From contig JAPLTX010000001.1 of assembly GCA_026397915.1 (NCBI GenBank), forward strand, positions 1-46,787: a DNA stretch of 46,787 nt, in the 5' to 3' direction. This stretch comes from Verrucomicrobiota bacterium. Its GTDB lineage: Bacteria > Verrucomicrobiota > Verrucomicrobiia > CAIQCK01. The position numbers and the translations under genes were made by a program. Shown here in pieces: positions 1 through 9,187 of the stretch. The notes under the pieces were generated by a model. It had not been told where the DNA came from and did not search any database. It saw only the letters and a list, made by a program, of their open reading frames with translations. Within the stretch, counting starts at the first letter, position 1, and each line of letters begins with the position of its first letter.

Positions 1-9
1 ACTTAGTGG

Positions 10-1153
10 TTACTCCAAATCCTTTGCCTGCATCCGCTTTGTTGGGCAGCCGGCCTTCAGCCAAGCGGCGACGAAGGGGTCGAGGCTGCCGTCCATGACG
101 CCTTGGATGTCGCTGGTTTCGCAACCGGTTCGGAGGTCTTTGATCATCCGGTAGGGTTGAAAGACGTAGGAGCGGATTTGTTGACCTCAAGAGATCTCGC
201 CTTTTTCGCCGTAGAACTTCTCCATCGCGGCGCGCTTCTCATCCATCATCTTTTCATAAAGCCGCGAGCGCAACACCTTCATCGCCGTCTCGCGGTTCTG
301 GTGCTGGCTGCGCTGGGCCTGGCATTCGACAACGATGCCGGACGGCATGTGGGTGATGCGAACGGCGGTCTCGACTTTGTTGACGTTCTGGCCGCCCTTG
401 CCACCGGAGCGATAGGTGTCGGTTTTGAGGTCGGAGGGATTGATCTCAATCTCAACGTCGGTGTCCTCGATCTCGGCGATGACGTCCACGCTGGCGAAGC
501 TGGTGTGGCGGCGGGCGTTGGAGTCGAACGGCGAGATGCGCACGAGGCGATGGACGCCGCGCTCGCATTTCATGTAGCCGTAGGCGTAGTCGCCGGTGAC
601 GAGCAGCGTGGCGCTCTTAATGCCGGCGGTTTCGCCTTGGAGAATGTCGAGCAACTCGGTCTTGAAGCCGCGTGTCTCGGCGTAGCGCTGATACATGCGC
701 AACAGCATGTTGGCCCAGTCGCAACTCTCCGTGCCGCCCGCGCCGGCGTGGATGGAAACGATGGCGTTGTTGCGGTCGTGCGGCAGGCCGAGCCTCGCCT
801 GCAGTTCCAGCGCGTCGAGGTCGGATTGGAGAATGGCGGCTTCCTTGTCGAGATCCTTGAGAGCTTGGTTGCGTTGCGTCTCGTCGGTTTCGGCCGAGAT
901 CAGTTCCACCATCAACTGGGCGCTTTCCAGTTTCTTGACCGCGTCCGAAAGCAACTCGATGCGGCGGCGCAGGGAGGAGGCTTCGTTGTGGACTTCGCGG
1001 GCTTTGTCTTTGTTGTTCCAGAAGGCCGGGGCGGCCATCTGGGTTTCCAGCTCTGTCAGGCGTTTCTGGCAGGTGTCGAGGTCAAAGAAACCTCCTCAGA
1101 TGAGCGAGTCGCTCTTCTTGGGCGGCGATGCGGATGGTTAGGTCGTCCAACAT
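10..1153 (-). CDS. prfB: Peptide chain release factor 2, frameshifted and with an in-frame UGA
   Basis: RF2 recognises UGA and UAA stop codons and triggers peptide release through its GGQ loop. The reading frame starts at ATG 1153-1151 and runs 24 codons to CTT TGA C. A +1 shift there continues into the long downstream frame, giving about 380 residues, close to the usual RF2 length. The catalytic GGQ is visible in the segment [17 protein letters not shown]. The C-terminal part (IRSYVF, IKDLRT, DGSLDPF) matches RF2 well, but it lies after a second in-frame TGA at 189-187. That codon occupies the place of the invariant Trp in the RF2 motif (I-x-W-G-x-Q-I-R-S-Y). Without readthrough, the last 59 residues are lost. 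The gene is last in a minus-strand run pyrE-secA-lnt-prfB. Identity is certain; whether the gene is intact is not. Confidence 0.93.
187..189 (-). other. In-frame UGA at the conserved Trp codon of prfB
   Basis: The codons read GAG ATC TCT TGA GGT CAA CAA ATC. RF2 proteins have Trp (TGG) at this TGA, so a single G-to-A change accounts for it. The frame stays open and RF2-like for a further 59 codons to TAA at 12-10. Genes nearby end in TGA as a true stop (for example pgi, and several ATGA overlaps in the nuo operon), so UGA is not generally reassigned. Confidence 0.9.
1081..1096 (-). promoter_or_regulatory. RF2 programmed +1 frameshift site
   Basis: On the minus strand the sequence reads AGGAGG TTT CTT TGA C. 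This is the classical RF2 autoregulatory site: an internal Shine-Dalgarno-like AGGAGG, a slippery CTT and an in-frame UGA. When RF2 is scarce the ribosome slips +1 and makes full-length factor. The frame before it encodes a short RF2-like N-terminus and the +1 frame resumes with D-L-D-T. Confidence 0.95.
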
Positions 1154-1154
1154 G

Positions 1155-1217
1155 ATGCGTTATGCGTAATACGTAATGCGTGATCTACAACCTACGCACT
1201 ACGAATTACTCGTTAGT
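1155..1217. repeat. Degenerate 7-bp periodic repeat between prfB and lnt
   Basis: Nine consecutive 7-mers can be laid out in register, starting atgcgtt, atgcgta, atacgta, atgcgtg. Later units are more diverged. The array fills the prfB-lnt gap and runs into the last codons of lnt. Similar 7-bp arrays occur at 11859-11893 and 17105-17167. Confidence 0.6.
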
Positions 1218-2887
1218 CTTCGTTTTGAAACACCGGTGTAAACTTCAACAGCCGCCCACAGCAGCGCCAGGCCGATGCAGGCGAAGGCGAACACGTCACC
1301 ATAGCGCACGTAGAAAGTCAACGGCTGCGACACGTTGACCGGCGAAACCGGCACCGTCAGGGTCTTCCATCCCATGATGAAGATATCGTCGTTCGGGCCA
1401 CCGTGGATGAAGTCCACAAGGCGGCCGAGCGTGTCCACGTAGCCGCTGAGGCCGTTGTTGGCGCAACGAATCATCGGCGTGCGCGTCTCGATGGAGCGGA
1501 AGACGGCGCAGGCCGCGTGCTGGTAGGCGCCGGCGGATGTCTTGAACCAGCCGTCGTTGGTGACGTTGACCAGCAGTGTTGCGCCGCGCTTGACGAAGTT
1601 CCGCGCGAGATAGGGGAACGTGTCCTCGAAGCAGATCAGCGGCGCGATGTTCACGGGCGGCGAGGCCATCCGTTGCAGCGTGTATTCCGTGCCCGACTCG
1701 AAACTGCCGGGGATCGGCGTCAGGTATTTCATGAACGGCAGCCATCGCTCGAACGGAACGAATTCCCCGAACGGGACGAGGTGCATTTTCCAATACGGCT
1801 TTTGGTGGCGCAGGTTTGGCTGGACCATGAAGACGGCGTTGTAAGCGCGCGCCGTCGTCGGGTTCTCGTAGCCGTCGAGGTCCATCGAGCCGGTCATCAG
1901 ATAAGCGCCGGTGCGCGTCACGACGTTGCTGATGGTCTGGAAGCACTCCTTGTCCCACCGGAAATACTCCGGCGTCGCCGTCTCCGGCCAAAGAATGAGC
2001 TGCGGCTTCGACACGGAGATGGCCTTTTCGGTCAGGTCGCGCAGCAGTTTACGTGACAGGTCGGACAGCGCCTTGTCTTCCTTCACCTCTTGCGGAACGT
2101 TTGGCTGGATCAGCGTCACCGTGAGCGGTTCGCCGCCGGGGTGATACCGCAGGACGGCGCGCGCGCCGTAGTTCCAACAGAGCAGCACCAATCCCAGCGC
2201 CACGAAAAGCTCGACGTGCGGCCGGCGTCCGAAGCCGTGGTCGCGACGGAACTTTTCGACCGTGAGGACGATGCCGAGGTTGAAGAAACACAGAACGGAC
2301 GAGATGCCATAGACGCCGGTGATCTCCGCGATCTGCGCCAGTCCGAGCGCCGCGCCGGAATTTGCGTGCTGGCTGTCGCCGAGTTTGTTCCACGGAAAAC
2401 CGGTGATGACCCATCCGCGCAGCCACTCCTGCGTCACCCAAGCCGCCGAGAGCAAGAACATGATCGCAAGGTTTGCGCCAATGCTGCCGGAGTTGAACCG
2501 CCGCGTTGCCGCCGCGACGGCCGCGCCCCACAGGCCGAAGTAGATTGCGAGATAGCCAGCCAACAGCGCAACCACCGCCTGACCCCACACCCATGCCAGC
2601 ACGGCCAGGAATTGCGCCAGCGATGGCCAGCCGGCGGAAGTGACATGCGAAATCCAGTTGAAGGTGAAGAAGAAAAACACGAAGCCCGCGAGCCAGCCGA
2701 GCCAGAAGCCTTGTCGCACAGACTGTCCGCGCGCGGCGTAGAAAAGAGGGATAAGCGCGCCCCACGTGAGGAAGCCCAAGTCGAACTTCGGATACGCGAA
2801 CACCAGTAACGCGCCGGAGACGATGGCGAGAAAGCGCGGCAGCGCGAGGTCGGGGCGCGTGATGGAGTTAAGCAGAAGTTTTAGCAC
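1199..2887 (-). CDS. lnt: Apolipoprotein N-acyltransferase
   Basis: Lnt adds the third acyl chain to the N-terminal cysteine of lipoproteins in the inner membrane. The 562-residue protein has about six N-terminal membrane segments (to roughly residue 245), a nitrilase-type periplasmic domain (about 255-510) and a final membrane helix near 530-550. The expected triad is visible: Glu302 in LILWPETATPEYF, Lys367 in PYWKMHLVPFGEFVPF and Cys419 in PLICFEDTFP. The length is slightly above the E. coli enzyme (512). It lies 47 bp downstream of secA on the same strand. The coiled-coil lipoprotein and MtrA-like lipoprotein predicted in this window would be substrates. Confidence 0.95.
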   Translation of the reverse strand: MLKLLLNSITRPDLALPRFLAIVSGALLVFAYPKFDLGFLTWGALIPLFYAARGQSVRQGFWLGWLAGFVFFFFTFNWISHVTSAGWPSLAQFLAVLAWVWGQAVVALLAGYLAIYFGLWGAAVAAATRRFNSGSIGANLAIMFLLSAAWVTQEWLRGWVITGFPWNKLGDSQHANSGAALGLAQIAEITGVYGISSVLCFFNLGIVLTVEKFRRDHGFGRRPHVELFVALGLVLLCWNYGARAVLRYHPGGEPLTVTLIQPNVPQEVKEDKALSDLSRKLLRDLTEKAISVSKPQLILWPETATPEYFRWDKECFQTISNVVTRTGAYLMTGSMDLDGYENPTTARAYNAVFMVQPNLRHQKPYWKMHLVPFGEFVPFERWLPFMKYLTPIPGSFESGTEYTLQRMASPPVNIAPLICFEDTFPYLARNFVKRGATLLVNVTNDGWFKTSAGAYQHAACAVFRSIETRTPMIRCANNGLSGYVDTLGRLVDFIHGGPNDDIFIMGWKTLTVPVSPVNVSQPLTFYVRYGDVFAFACIGLALLWAAVEVYTGVSKRRLTSNS

Positions 2888-2934
2888 GGCGTGGTTGCCG
2901 CCTCTTCAGCGTCGGCGGTTCGGGTTCAATCCGT

Positions 2935-5900
2935 TTACTTCCCGCAGCACTTCTTGAATTTCTTGCCGCTGCCGCAAGGGCACGGCTCGTTGGGGCCGAC
3001 CTTGCGCGCGTCGCGGCGCACGGGACGGGCGACGTTGGCAATCGCTTCCTCGACGGCGTCGGTGCGCGCTTGCGCCGGGCGGCCCTGCGATGGCGCGGGC
3101 GACGCGCTGGTTCCGCCGAAAGCGGCAGATTGAGCGTGCAGCAGTTGCTTCGGCAGCGCGGCGAGAAATTTCTCGAACGCCGCGAGCGTGGTCGAGGAGC
3201 GGAAGGTGTTGTTGGCGATCTCGCTCTTCACTTGGAGCTGCATTTCCTCGAACAGCTTGTAGGCCTCGTTCTTGTATTCCACCAACGGGTCGCGCTGGCC
3301 GTAGGCGCGCAGGCCGATGCCGGTGCGCAGGCTGTCCATATTGTAGAGGTGCTCCTGCCAGAGCCGGTCTATGGCATTCAGGATCACGTAGCGTTCGAGC
3401 GTTTTCAGGCCGACCGGGTCTTCGTTCGCTTCCTTCGCGGCGTAGGCGCTCTTGACGCGCTCCATCAGGAACGCCGCCATGCGATCGGCGGCCTCGTTCT
3501 TCTCTTTCTCCCCTGACGTCTGCTGCAATACCGGGTCCAATTGCTGCCGGCGCAGGCCGAGCGGGAAGGTGAGGTTGGCCCAGTTGATGAGGCCGGTCAC
3601 GTCCCATTCGTCGGGCGACTTGTCGCGGGGCATGTAGGTCTCAACGCGGTCGGCGAGCACTTCCTCGATGACCTCGAAAATCATCATGCGCGGGTTCTCG
3701 GTCCGCAGCACTTCGTTGCGGAAACCGTAGATGACCTCGCGCTGCTTGTTCATCACGTCGTCATATTCGAGCGTGCGCTTGCGGATGGAGTAGTTGTGCT
3801 GCTCAACGCGCTTCTGCGCCGTCTCGATGGAGCGGTTCAGGAGGCGCGACTCCAACGGCTCGCCCTCCTTCATGCCGACTTTCTCCATGATGTTCGCGAT
3901 GCGGCCGGAGCCGAAGAGGCGCATCAGGTCGTCTTCGAGCGAGACGTAGAACCGGCTGCTGCCGGGATCACCTTGGCGCGCGCAACGGCCGCGGAGCTGC
4001 CGGTCAATGCGCCGCGCCTCGTGCCGCTCGGTGCCGATGACGTGCAGACCGCCGATCTCCGGCACGCCGGGGCCGAGTTTAATGTCGGTGCCGCGGCCTG
4101 CCATGTTCGTCGCGATGGTGCAGGCGCTGCGCTGGCCGGCGCGGGTGATGATCTCGGCCTCCATCTGGTGATACTTGGCGTTGAGCACGTTGTGAACGAC
4201 GCCGGTGCGTTTGAGCATGCGCGAGAGCAGTTCGCTCGCCTCGACGCTGACGGTGCCGACCAGCACGGGCCGGCCTTTCTTGTGCTCCGCTTCGATCTCG
4301 CTGACGATGGCGTTGTATTTCTCACGGCGCGTCTTATAGATGACGTCGTTGTGGTCGTCGCGGGCGATGGGCCGGTTCGTCGGAATAATGGCGACGTCGA
4401 ACTTGTAGATGTCGTGAAACTCGGCCGCCTCGGTGTCGGCTGTGCCGGTCATACCGCCGAGTTTGCTGTAGAGGCGGAAATAGTTCTGGATCGTGATCGT
4501 TGCGAGCGTCTGGTTTTCCTGCTCGACGGAAACGTTCTCCTTCGCCTCGACCGCTTGGTGCAACCCGTCGCTCCAGCGCCGGCCCGGCATGAGGCGGCCG
4601 GTGAACTCGTCCACGATGATGACCTTGCCCTCCTGCACGACGTATTCAACGTCCCTCTCATAGACGCAGAACGCGCGCAACAACTGGCTGATGGTGTGCA
4701 TGCGCTGGCTCTTCTCGTCGAACGCGTGCTGCACGGCCGTCTTGCGCTTCTCGCGCTCCTCCTTCGGCAGCGACGCGTCCAGGTCCAGCTCGTGGAAGGC
4801 GTTGAGGAGGTCGGGCAGCACGAACGATTCCGGGTCCTTGCTGAGAAACTCGCGGCCCTTTGCCGTGAGATCGGCTTCGTTGCCTTTCTCATCAATTGCA
4901 AAAAGCAGATCCTCCTTGAGCAGGTGCAGCTCTTCTTTCTTCGTATCGGCGTGCAGTTCCAATTCGGTCTTGTCAATCAGCTTCCGCATCGCCGGGTCTT
5001 CCATCAGATGCGTGAGCTGCTTGTTGGTCGGCATGCCCTGCTTGACCTTCCAGAGGAGCCGGCCCGCCTGACCCGATGCGCCGTCATTTTCGCTGCCGGG
5101 CGTCGCGGCTTTGGCTTTCTCCAGTATCTGCTGCGCTTCGCCGACGAGCCGGTTGCAGAGCAATGTCTGCGCCCGCACGAGGTCGGCCACTTGCGGCCGG
5201 TATTGCTGGTAAACCTGAATGTTCGACGACGCGATGGCCGGGCCGCTGATGATCAGCGGCGTGCGCGCCTCGTCAATGAGGATCGAGTCCACCTCGTCCA
5301 CGATGGCGAAGAAATGCCCGCGCTGCACTTGGTCCTCCACCGACGTGGCCATGCCGTTGTCGCGCAGGTAGTCGAAACCGAACTCGGAGTTGGTGCCGTA
5401 GGTGATATCGCACTGATACTGCTGGCGGCGCAACGGCGGCGGCTGGTCGTGCTGGATGCAGCCAACCGTTAAGCCGAGGAAGCGATAGACCGCGCCCATC
5501 CACTCGCTGTCGCGCGCGGCGAGGTAGTCGTTCACCGTCACTAGGTGCGCGCCTTTGCCGGTGAGAGCGTTGAGATAGAGCGGCATCGTCGCCACCAGCG
5601 TCTTGCCTTCGCCGGTCGCCATTTCCGAGATGTGCCCGGAGTGGAGGGTCATCCCGCCGATGAGCTGCACGTCGAACGGGATCATTTCCCACTTGATCGC
5701 GTGGCCGCGGACCATGATGTCCTGCCCCCACAGTCGGCGGCAGGCGTTCTTCACCGCCGCGAACGCCTCCGGCAGCATTTCGTTCAGGATTCCCTGTTCC
5801 ACATCGTGCGCCTTGCGCAGGACGGGCTTGGCGTCATCGCTGCGCAGGTCGGCCTGAAGTTGGCGCGCTTGCGCGAGCAGGTCGTTGATGCCGCGCTTCT

Positions 5901-6075
5901 GGCGCTCTTCTTCGATCCGCGCCCTGAACTCAACGGTCTTGGCGCGAAGCTGGTCGTCGGAGAGCGACTGATACTGCTTCTCGAATTCGTTGATGCGGTG
6001 AACGACCGGCCAGAGCTTCTTCAGCTCCCGCTGGTTCTTGTCACCGAAAATCTTCTTTAGAGTCCACTGGATCAT
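2935..6075 (-). CDS. secA: Preprotein translocase ATPase SecA
   Basis: SecA drives preproteins through SecYEG with ATP. The 1046-residue protein has Walker A in EMATGEGKTL (about 152-159), the DEAD-like VDEVDSILIDEARTP, the helicase motif ATNMAGRGTDI and a C-terminal zinc-binding SEC-C tail (CPCGSGKKFKKCCGK) that contacts SecB or ribosomes. It is about 145 residues longer than E. coli SecA. The extra sequence is mostly a charged, helical insertion in the preprotein-crosslinking region (about residues 275-430). Long SecA proteins with such insertions are known in several phyla. It lies between pyrE and lnt on the same strand. Confidence 0.97.
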   Translation of the reverse strand: MIQWTLKKIFGDKNQRELKKLWPVVHRINEFEKQYQSLSDDQLRAKTVEFRARIEEERQKRGINDLLAQARQLQADLRSDDAKPVLRKAHDVEQGILNEMLPEAFAAVKNACRRLWGQDIMVRGHAIKWEMIPFDVQLIGGMTLHSGHISEMATGEGKTLVATMPLYLNALTGKGAHLVTVNDYLAARDSEWMGAVYRFLGLTVGCIQHDQPPPLRRQQYQCDITYGTNSEFGFDYLRDNGMATSVEDQVQRGHFFAIVDEVDSILIDEARTPLIISGPAIASSNIQVYQQYRPQVADLVRAQTLLCNRLVGEAQQILEKAKAATPGSENDGASGQAGRLLWKVKQGMPTNKQLTHLMEDPAMRKLIDKTELELHADTKKEELHLLKEDLLFAIDEKGNEADLTAKGREFLSKDPESFVLPDLLNAFHELDLDASLPKEEREKRKTAVQHAFDEKSQRMHTISQLLRAFCVYERDVEYVVQEGKVIIVDEFTGRLMPGRRWSDGLHQAVEAKENVSVEQENQTLATITIQNYFRLYSKLGGMTGTADTEAAEFHDIYKFDVAIIPTNRPIARDDHNDVIYKTRREKYNAIVSEIEAEHKKGRPVLVGTVSVEASELLSRMLKRTGVVHNVLNAKYHQMEAEIITRAGQRSACTIATNMAGRGTDIKLGPGVPEIGGLHVIGTERHEARRIDRQLRGRCARQGDPGSSRFYVSLEDDLMRLFGSGRIANIMEKVGMKEGEPLESRLLNRSIETAQKRVEQHNYSIRKRTLEYDDVMNKQREVIYGFRNEVLRTENPRMMIFEVIEEVLADRVETYMPRDKSPDEWDVTGLINWANLTFPLGLRRQQLDPVLQQTSGEKEKNEAADRMAAFLMERVKSAYAAKEANEDPVGLKTLERYVILNAIDRLWQEHLYNMDSLRTGIGLRAYGQRDPLVEYKNEAYKLFEEMQLQVKSEIANNTFRSSTTLAAFEKFLAALPKQLLHAQSAAFGGTSASPAPSQGRPAQARTDAVEEAIANVARPVRRDARKVGPNEPCPCGSGKKFKKCCGK

Positions 6076-6123
6076 AGTTCCCTAACGTCGTGCCATGCCC
6101 TTTGTGGGCGCGGCGGAACCGTC

Positions 6124-6693
6124 TTACTTACTCCCCGGCTTGACCAGCGGCAAGCCCCGTTTACAGAGGGGGCAGTTGGTGGGATCGAGCGTTTCCACCT
6201 GAAGCTGGCCGAGCGACTGCGTCGGCACGCCGAAACTCACCGTGCCGCCGCTGCGGTCCACGACCACGGCGATGCCGGCAACCTGGCCGCCGTTGGCGCG
6301 GACGATGTCCAGCGTCTCCTGCACGCGGCCGCCCTTGGTGATGACGTCCTCCACGACAAGGATGCGCTCGCCCTGGGCGATCTTGAACCCGCGCCGCAAC
6401 GCCAGCTTCCCGTGGTCGTCCTTCTCGACGAAGATGAACCGTTTCCGAAGCTGCCGCGCGACCTCCTGGCCGATCACCAGCCCGCCCATCGCCGGGGCGA
6501 TAACGGTATCAATACCCGCCGCGTCGAACTTCGCCGCCAGCGCCGCGCCGAGCCGCTCCACCAGCGGCATCTGCTGGAGCAGCAGCGCGCACTGGAAATA
6601 CTGGCCGCTGTGCAGCCCGCTCCGCAGCAGGAAGTGGCCTTCGAGCAACGCGCCCGTCTCCCGGAACGCTTGTAGCAATTCTTGGTTTGTCAT
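6124..6693 (-). CDS. pyrE: Orotate phosphoribosyltransferase
   Basis: The enzyme transfers phosphoribose from PRPP to orotate to make OMP in pyrimidine synthesis. The PRPP-binding loop is seen as [14 protein letters not shown], with an upstream [16 protein letters not shown] segment typical of PyrE. I start at ATG 6693 ([10 protein letters not shown]), which gives 189 residues and a family-like N-terminus. An upstream in-frame ATG at 6732 would add 13 unlikely residues. The C-terminal tail has CPLC, as in many longer bacterial PyrE proteins. It is transcribed divergently from pgi with a 46-bp gap that must hold both promoters. Confidence 0.92.
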   Translation of the reverse strand: MTNQELLQAFRETGALLEGHFLLRSGLHSGQYFQCALLLQQMPLVERLGAALAAKFDAAGIDTVIAPAMGGLVIGQEVARQLRKRFIFVEKDDHGKLALRRGFKIAQGERILVVEDVITKGGRVQETLDIVRANGGQVAGIAVVVDRSGGTVSFGVPTQSLGQLQVETLDPTNCPLCKRGLPLVKPGSK

Positions 6694-6739
6694 GATTCGA
6701 GATTTCGTATCTGATACCACGTTTAACGTCAACTTACAG

Positions 6740-8338
6740 ATGAAACCTTTACAACTTTGGCAACGCTATCAGAAGTATCTCTACGACAACGACACGCTCG
6801 GACTGCGGCTCGACATCAGCCGCATGAACTTCACCGAGACGTTCCTGAAGAAGATGCAGCCGCGCGTGAAGGAAGCCTTCAAGGCCATGGTTGCTCTCGA
6901 AGCCGGCGATCTCGCCAATCCGCCTCCTCCGCGTGGCGAGGGCCGAATGGTCGGCCACTACTGGCTCCGCGCACCGCAACTCGCAGCCAAGCCTGATCCC
7001 CGCAAGAGACCGCATATTCCCGCAAACGCAAACTACTGCAAGGAGATCGAGGACACACTCCTGCGCATCAAGAAGTTCGCCGCCGACGTTCACGCTACCG
7101 GACAGTTCGAGAACCTGCTCGTCATCGGCATTGGCGGCAGCGCGCTCGGCCCGCAGTTCGTCGCCAACGCGCTCACCACGCCCGCCGATAAGCTGCGGTC
7201 GTTCTTCTTCGACAACACCGATCCCGACGGTATGGAGCGCACGCTGGCGCGGCTCGACCTCGCGAAGACGCTTGCCATCGTCATCTCCAAAGGTGGTAGC
7301 ACACCGGAGACGCGCAACGGCATGCTCGTGGCCGCCGACGCCTACAAGCGCGCCGGTCTCGACTTCGCCAAGCACGCCGTCGCGATCACCATGACCGGCA
7401 GCAGCCTCGACAAGCAATCGCAGTCGTGGCTCGCGCAGTTCCCGATGTGGGACTGGGTTGGCGGTCGCACCAGCGAGACCAGCGCCGTCGGCCTGTTGCC
7501 CGCCGCGTTGCAAGGCTTCGACATTGACGGCTTGCTCAAGGGCGCGCGCTTGATGGATGAAGCGACGCGCGTGAAGGACTTTCGCAAGAACCCGGCGATG
7601 CTGCTCGCGTTGATGTGGTTCAAGGCCGGCGACGGCAAGGGCAAGAAGGATATGGTCATCCTGCCCTACAAAGACCGGCTCGAATTTTTCACCCGCTACC
7701 TCCAGCAGCTCATCATGGAGTCCATCGGCAAGGAGCGCGACCTCAAGGGACGCAAGGTCAACCAAGGCATCGCCGTCTATGGCAACAAAGGCTCCACCGA
7801 CCAGCACGCTTACGTCCAGCAACTCCGCGACGGCGTGAACAACTTCTTCGCCACCTTCATCGAGGTGCTCAAGGACGGCGGCAACCCGCTCGAAGTCGAG
7901 CCGGACGCCACTTGCGGCGATTACCTCAGCGGTTTCTTCCAAGGCACGCGCCGCGCGCTCTACGAGAACGGCCGCGAGAGCATTACCATCACCATCCGCC
8001 ACGTCTGCCCCGGCTCTGTCGGCAAACTCATCGCCCTCTACGAGCGCGCCGTCGGTTTCTACGCCGCGCTCGTCGGCATCAACGCCTATCACCAGCCCGG
8101 CGTCCAAGCCGGCAAGAAAGCCGCCGATGTCGTGCTCGGTATTCAGCGGCAGATTCTCAATCATCTCCGCGCCAACCACGGGAAGTTCTTCAGTGCCGAT
8201 GCCATCGCGAAAGCGATCAAGCAACCCGGCGAAGTTGAAACCGTCTTCAGGATTTGCGAGCATCTCGCAGCCAACGAGCGCGGCGTGAAGCAGCAGGCCG
8301 GGAAGACGGTTTGCGACGCGGCGTATGCGGCGGCCTGA
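6740..8338 (+). CDS. pgi: Glucose-6-phosphate isomerase
   Basis: The enzyme interconverts glucose-6-phosphate and fructose-6-phosphate. The 532-residue product has the phosphosugar-binding signatures [18 protein letters not shown] and [15 protein letters not shown], and the later [19 protein letters not shown] segment with the catalytic region of PGI. The start at ATG 6740 ([10 protein letters not shown]) is chosen because the longer open frame upstream is only the antisense of pyrE. The gene ends in TGA, and the GH16 gene follows 30 bp later on the same strand. Confidence 0.95.
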   Translation: MKPLQLWQRYQKYLYDNDTLGLRLDISRMNFTETFLKKMQPRVKEAFKAMVALEAGDLANPPPPRGEGRMVGHYWLRAPQLAAKPDPRKRPHIPANANYCKEIEDTLLRIKKFAADVHATGQFENLLVIGIGGSALGPQFVANALTTPADKLRSFFFDNTDPDGMERTLARLDLAKTLAIVISKGGSTPETRNGMLVAADAYKRAGLDFAKHAVAITMTGSSLDKQSQSWLAQFPMWDWVGGRTSETSAVGLLPAALQGFDIDGLLKGARLMDEATRVKDFRKNPAMLLALMWFKAGDGKGKKDMVILPYKDRLEFFTRYLQQLIMESIGKERDLKGRKVNQGIAVYGNKGSTDQHAYVQQLRDGVNNFFATFIEVLKDGGNPLEVEPDATCGDYLSGFFQGTRRALYENGRESITITIRHVCPGSVGKLIALYERAVGFYAALVGINAYHQPGVQAGKKAADVVLGIQRQILNHLRANHGKFFSADAIAKAIKQPGEVETVFRICEHLAANERGVKQQAGKTVCDAAYAAA

Positions 8339-8368
8339 GCGAGTGATTTCAAGTCGAGGAGCACGAGC

Positions 8369-9160
8369 ATGAAACGATTGTTGATGGCGTCCGTTGTTTT
8401 CTGTGCAGTCCTTGTCGCGCGCGCCGCCGCGCCACCGGAGTATCGGCTGCTGTGGCAGGACACTTTCGACGGCGACAAGCTCAATGAGTCCAAATGGACG
8501 GCGGTGGTCGGCCCACGCAAAGGAGGGCAATCCGTCGCCGATGCCATTCGGGTCAAGGACGGTGTATTGACGATCACCACCTACACCAAGGACGGCAAGC
8601 ACTGCACGGGCTTCCTGACGACAAAAGGCAAGTTCGAGACGACCTACGGCTACTTCGAGGCGGCCATTCGTTTCAACACCACGCCCGGCGAATGGGGCGC
8701 GTTCTGGCTGATGTCACCCGCCATCGGCAAACCGCTCGGTGATCCCGCGAAGGCTGGGACGGAGATTGACATCGTCGAGCACCGCGCCAGCGACAGCAAA
8801 GGCAAGGACATCCGCGACATGTATGTCATCAATCTCCACTGGGACGGCTACGGCAAGGACCACAAGACAGAAGGCGCCAAGATCACGCCGCCGTTCAGCG
8901 CAATGCCGCTTCCGGGCGAATGGCACACCTACGCGCTGCATTGGACGCCGGAGCGATACACGTTCTATTACGACGGCGTGGAGAAGTGGACTACGACCAA
9001 CGCCGTTTCCCGCCGCAGCGAGTATCTCCTGCTTACCTGCGAAATCACAGCCGAGGGTTGGGCCGGCAACTGCCCCGCCGAAGGCTACGGCTCCCTCGCG
9101 AACAGCAAGACGAAGATGGAAGTGGACTGGATTCGCGTCTGGCAGACACCCAAGCCGTGA
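8369..9160 (+). CDS. Secreted GH16-family glycosidase
   Basis: This is a probable beta-glucanase/laminarinase-type enzyme that cleaves beta-1,3/1,4 glucans or related galactans outside the cytoplasm. A signal peptide is visible (MKRLLMASVVFCAVLVARA). The GH16 active-site motif EIDIVE lies at residues 132-137, with Glu132 as likely nucleophile and Glu137 as acid/base. The fold is further marked by KGKFETTYGYFEAAIRF, the WGAFWLM segment and the Y-F-Y-D-G-V strand near the end. The length of 263 residues is a single catalytic domain with no binding module. Substrate cannot be read from the sequence. Confidence 0.9.
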   Translation: MKRLLMASVVFCAVLVARAAAPPEYRLLWQDTFDGDKLNESKWTAVVGPRKGGQSVADAIRVKDGVLTITTYTKDGKHCTGFLTTKGKFETTYGYFEAAIRFNTTPGEWGAFWLMSPAIGKPLGDPAKAGTEIDIVEHRASDSKGKDIRDMYVINLHWDGYGKDHKTEGAKITPPFSAMPLPGEWHTYALHWTPERYTFYYDGVEKWTTTNAVSRRSEYLLLTCEITAEGWAGNCPAEGYGSLANSKTKMEVDWIRVWQTPKP

Positions 9161-9187
9161 TCGTTGGCAACCGGGCCGCGGACCCGA

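Noticed and set aside
187..189. UGA reassigned to Trp in this organism
   Set aside because: Many genes here end in UGA at family-typical C-termini, including ATGA overlaps in the nuo operon, so UGA is a normal stop.
3541..5472. 643-codon open frame on the plus strand inside secA
   Set aside because: It is antisense to a clear secA gene, shows no family motif and reflects GC-rich codon structure.
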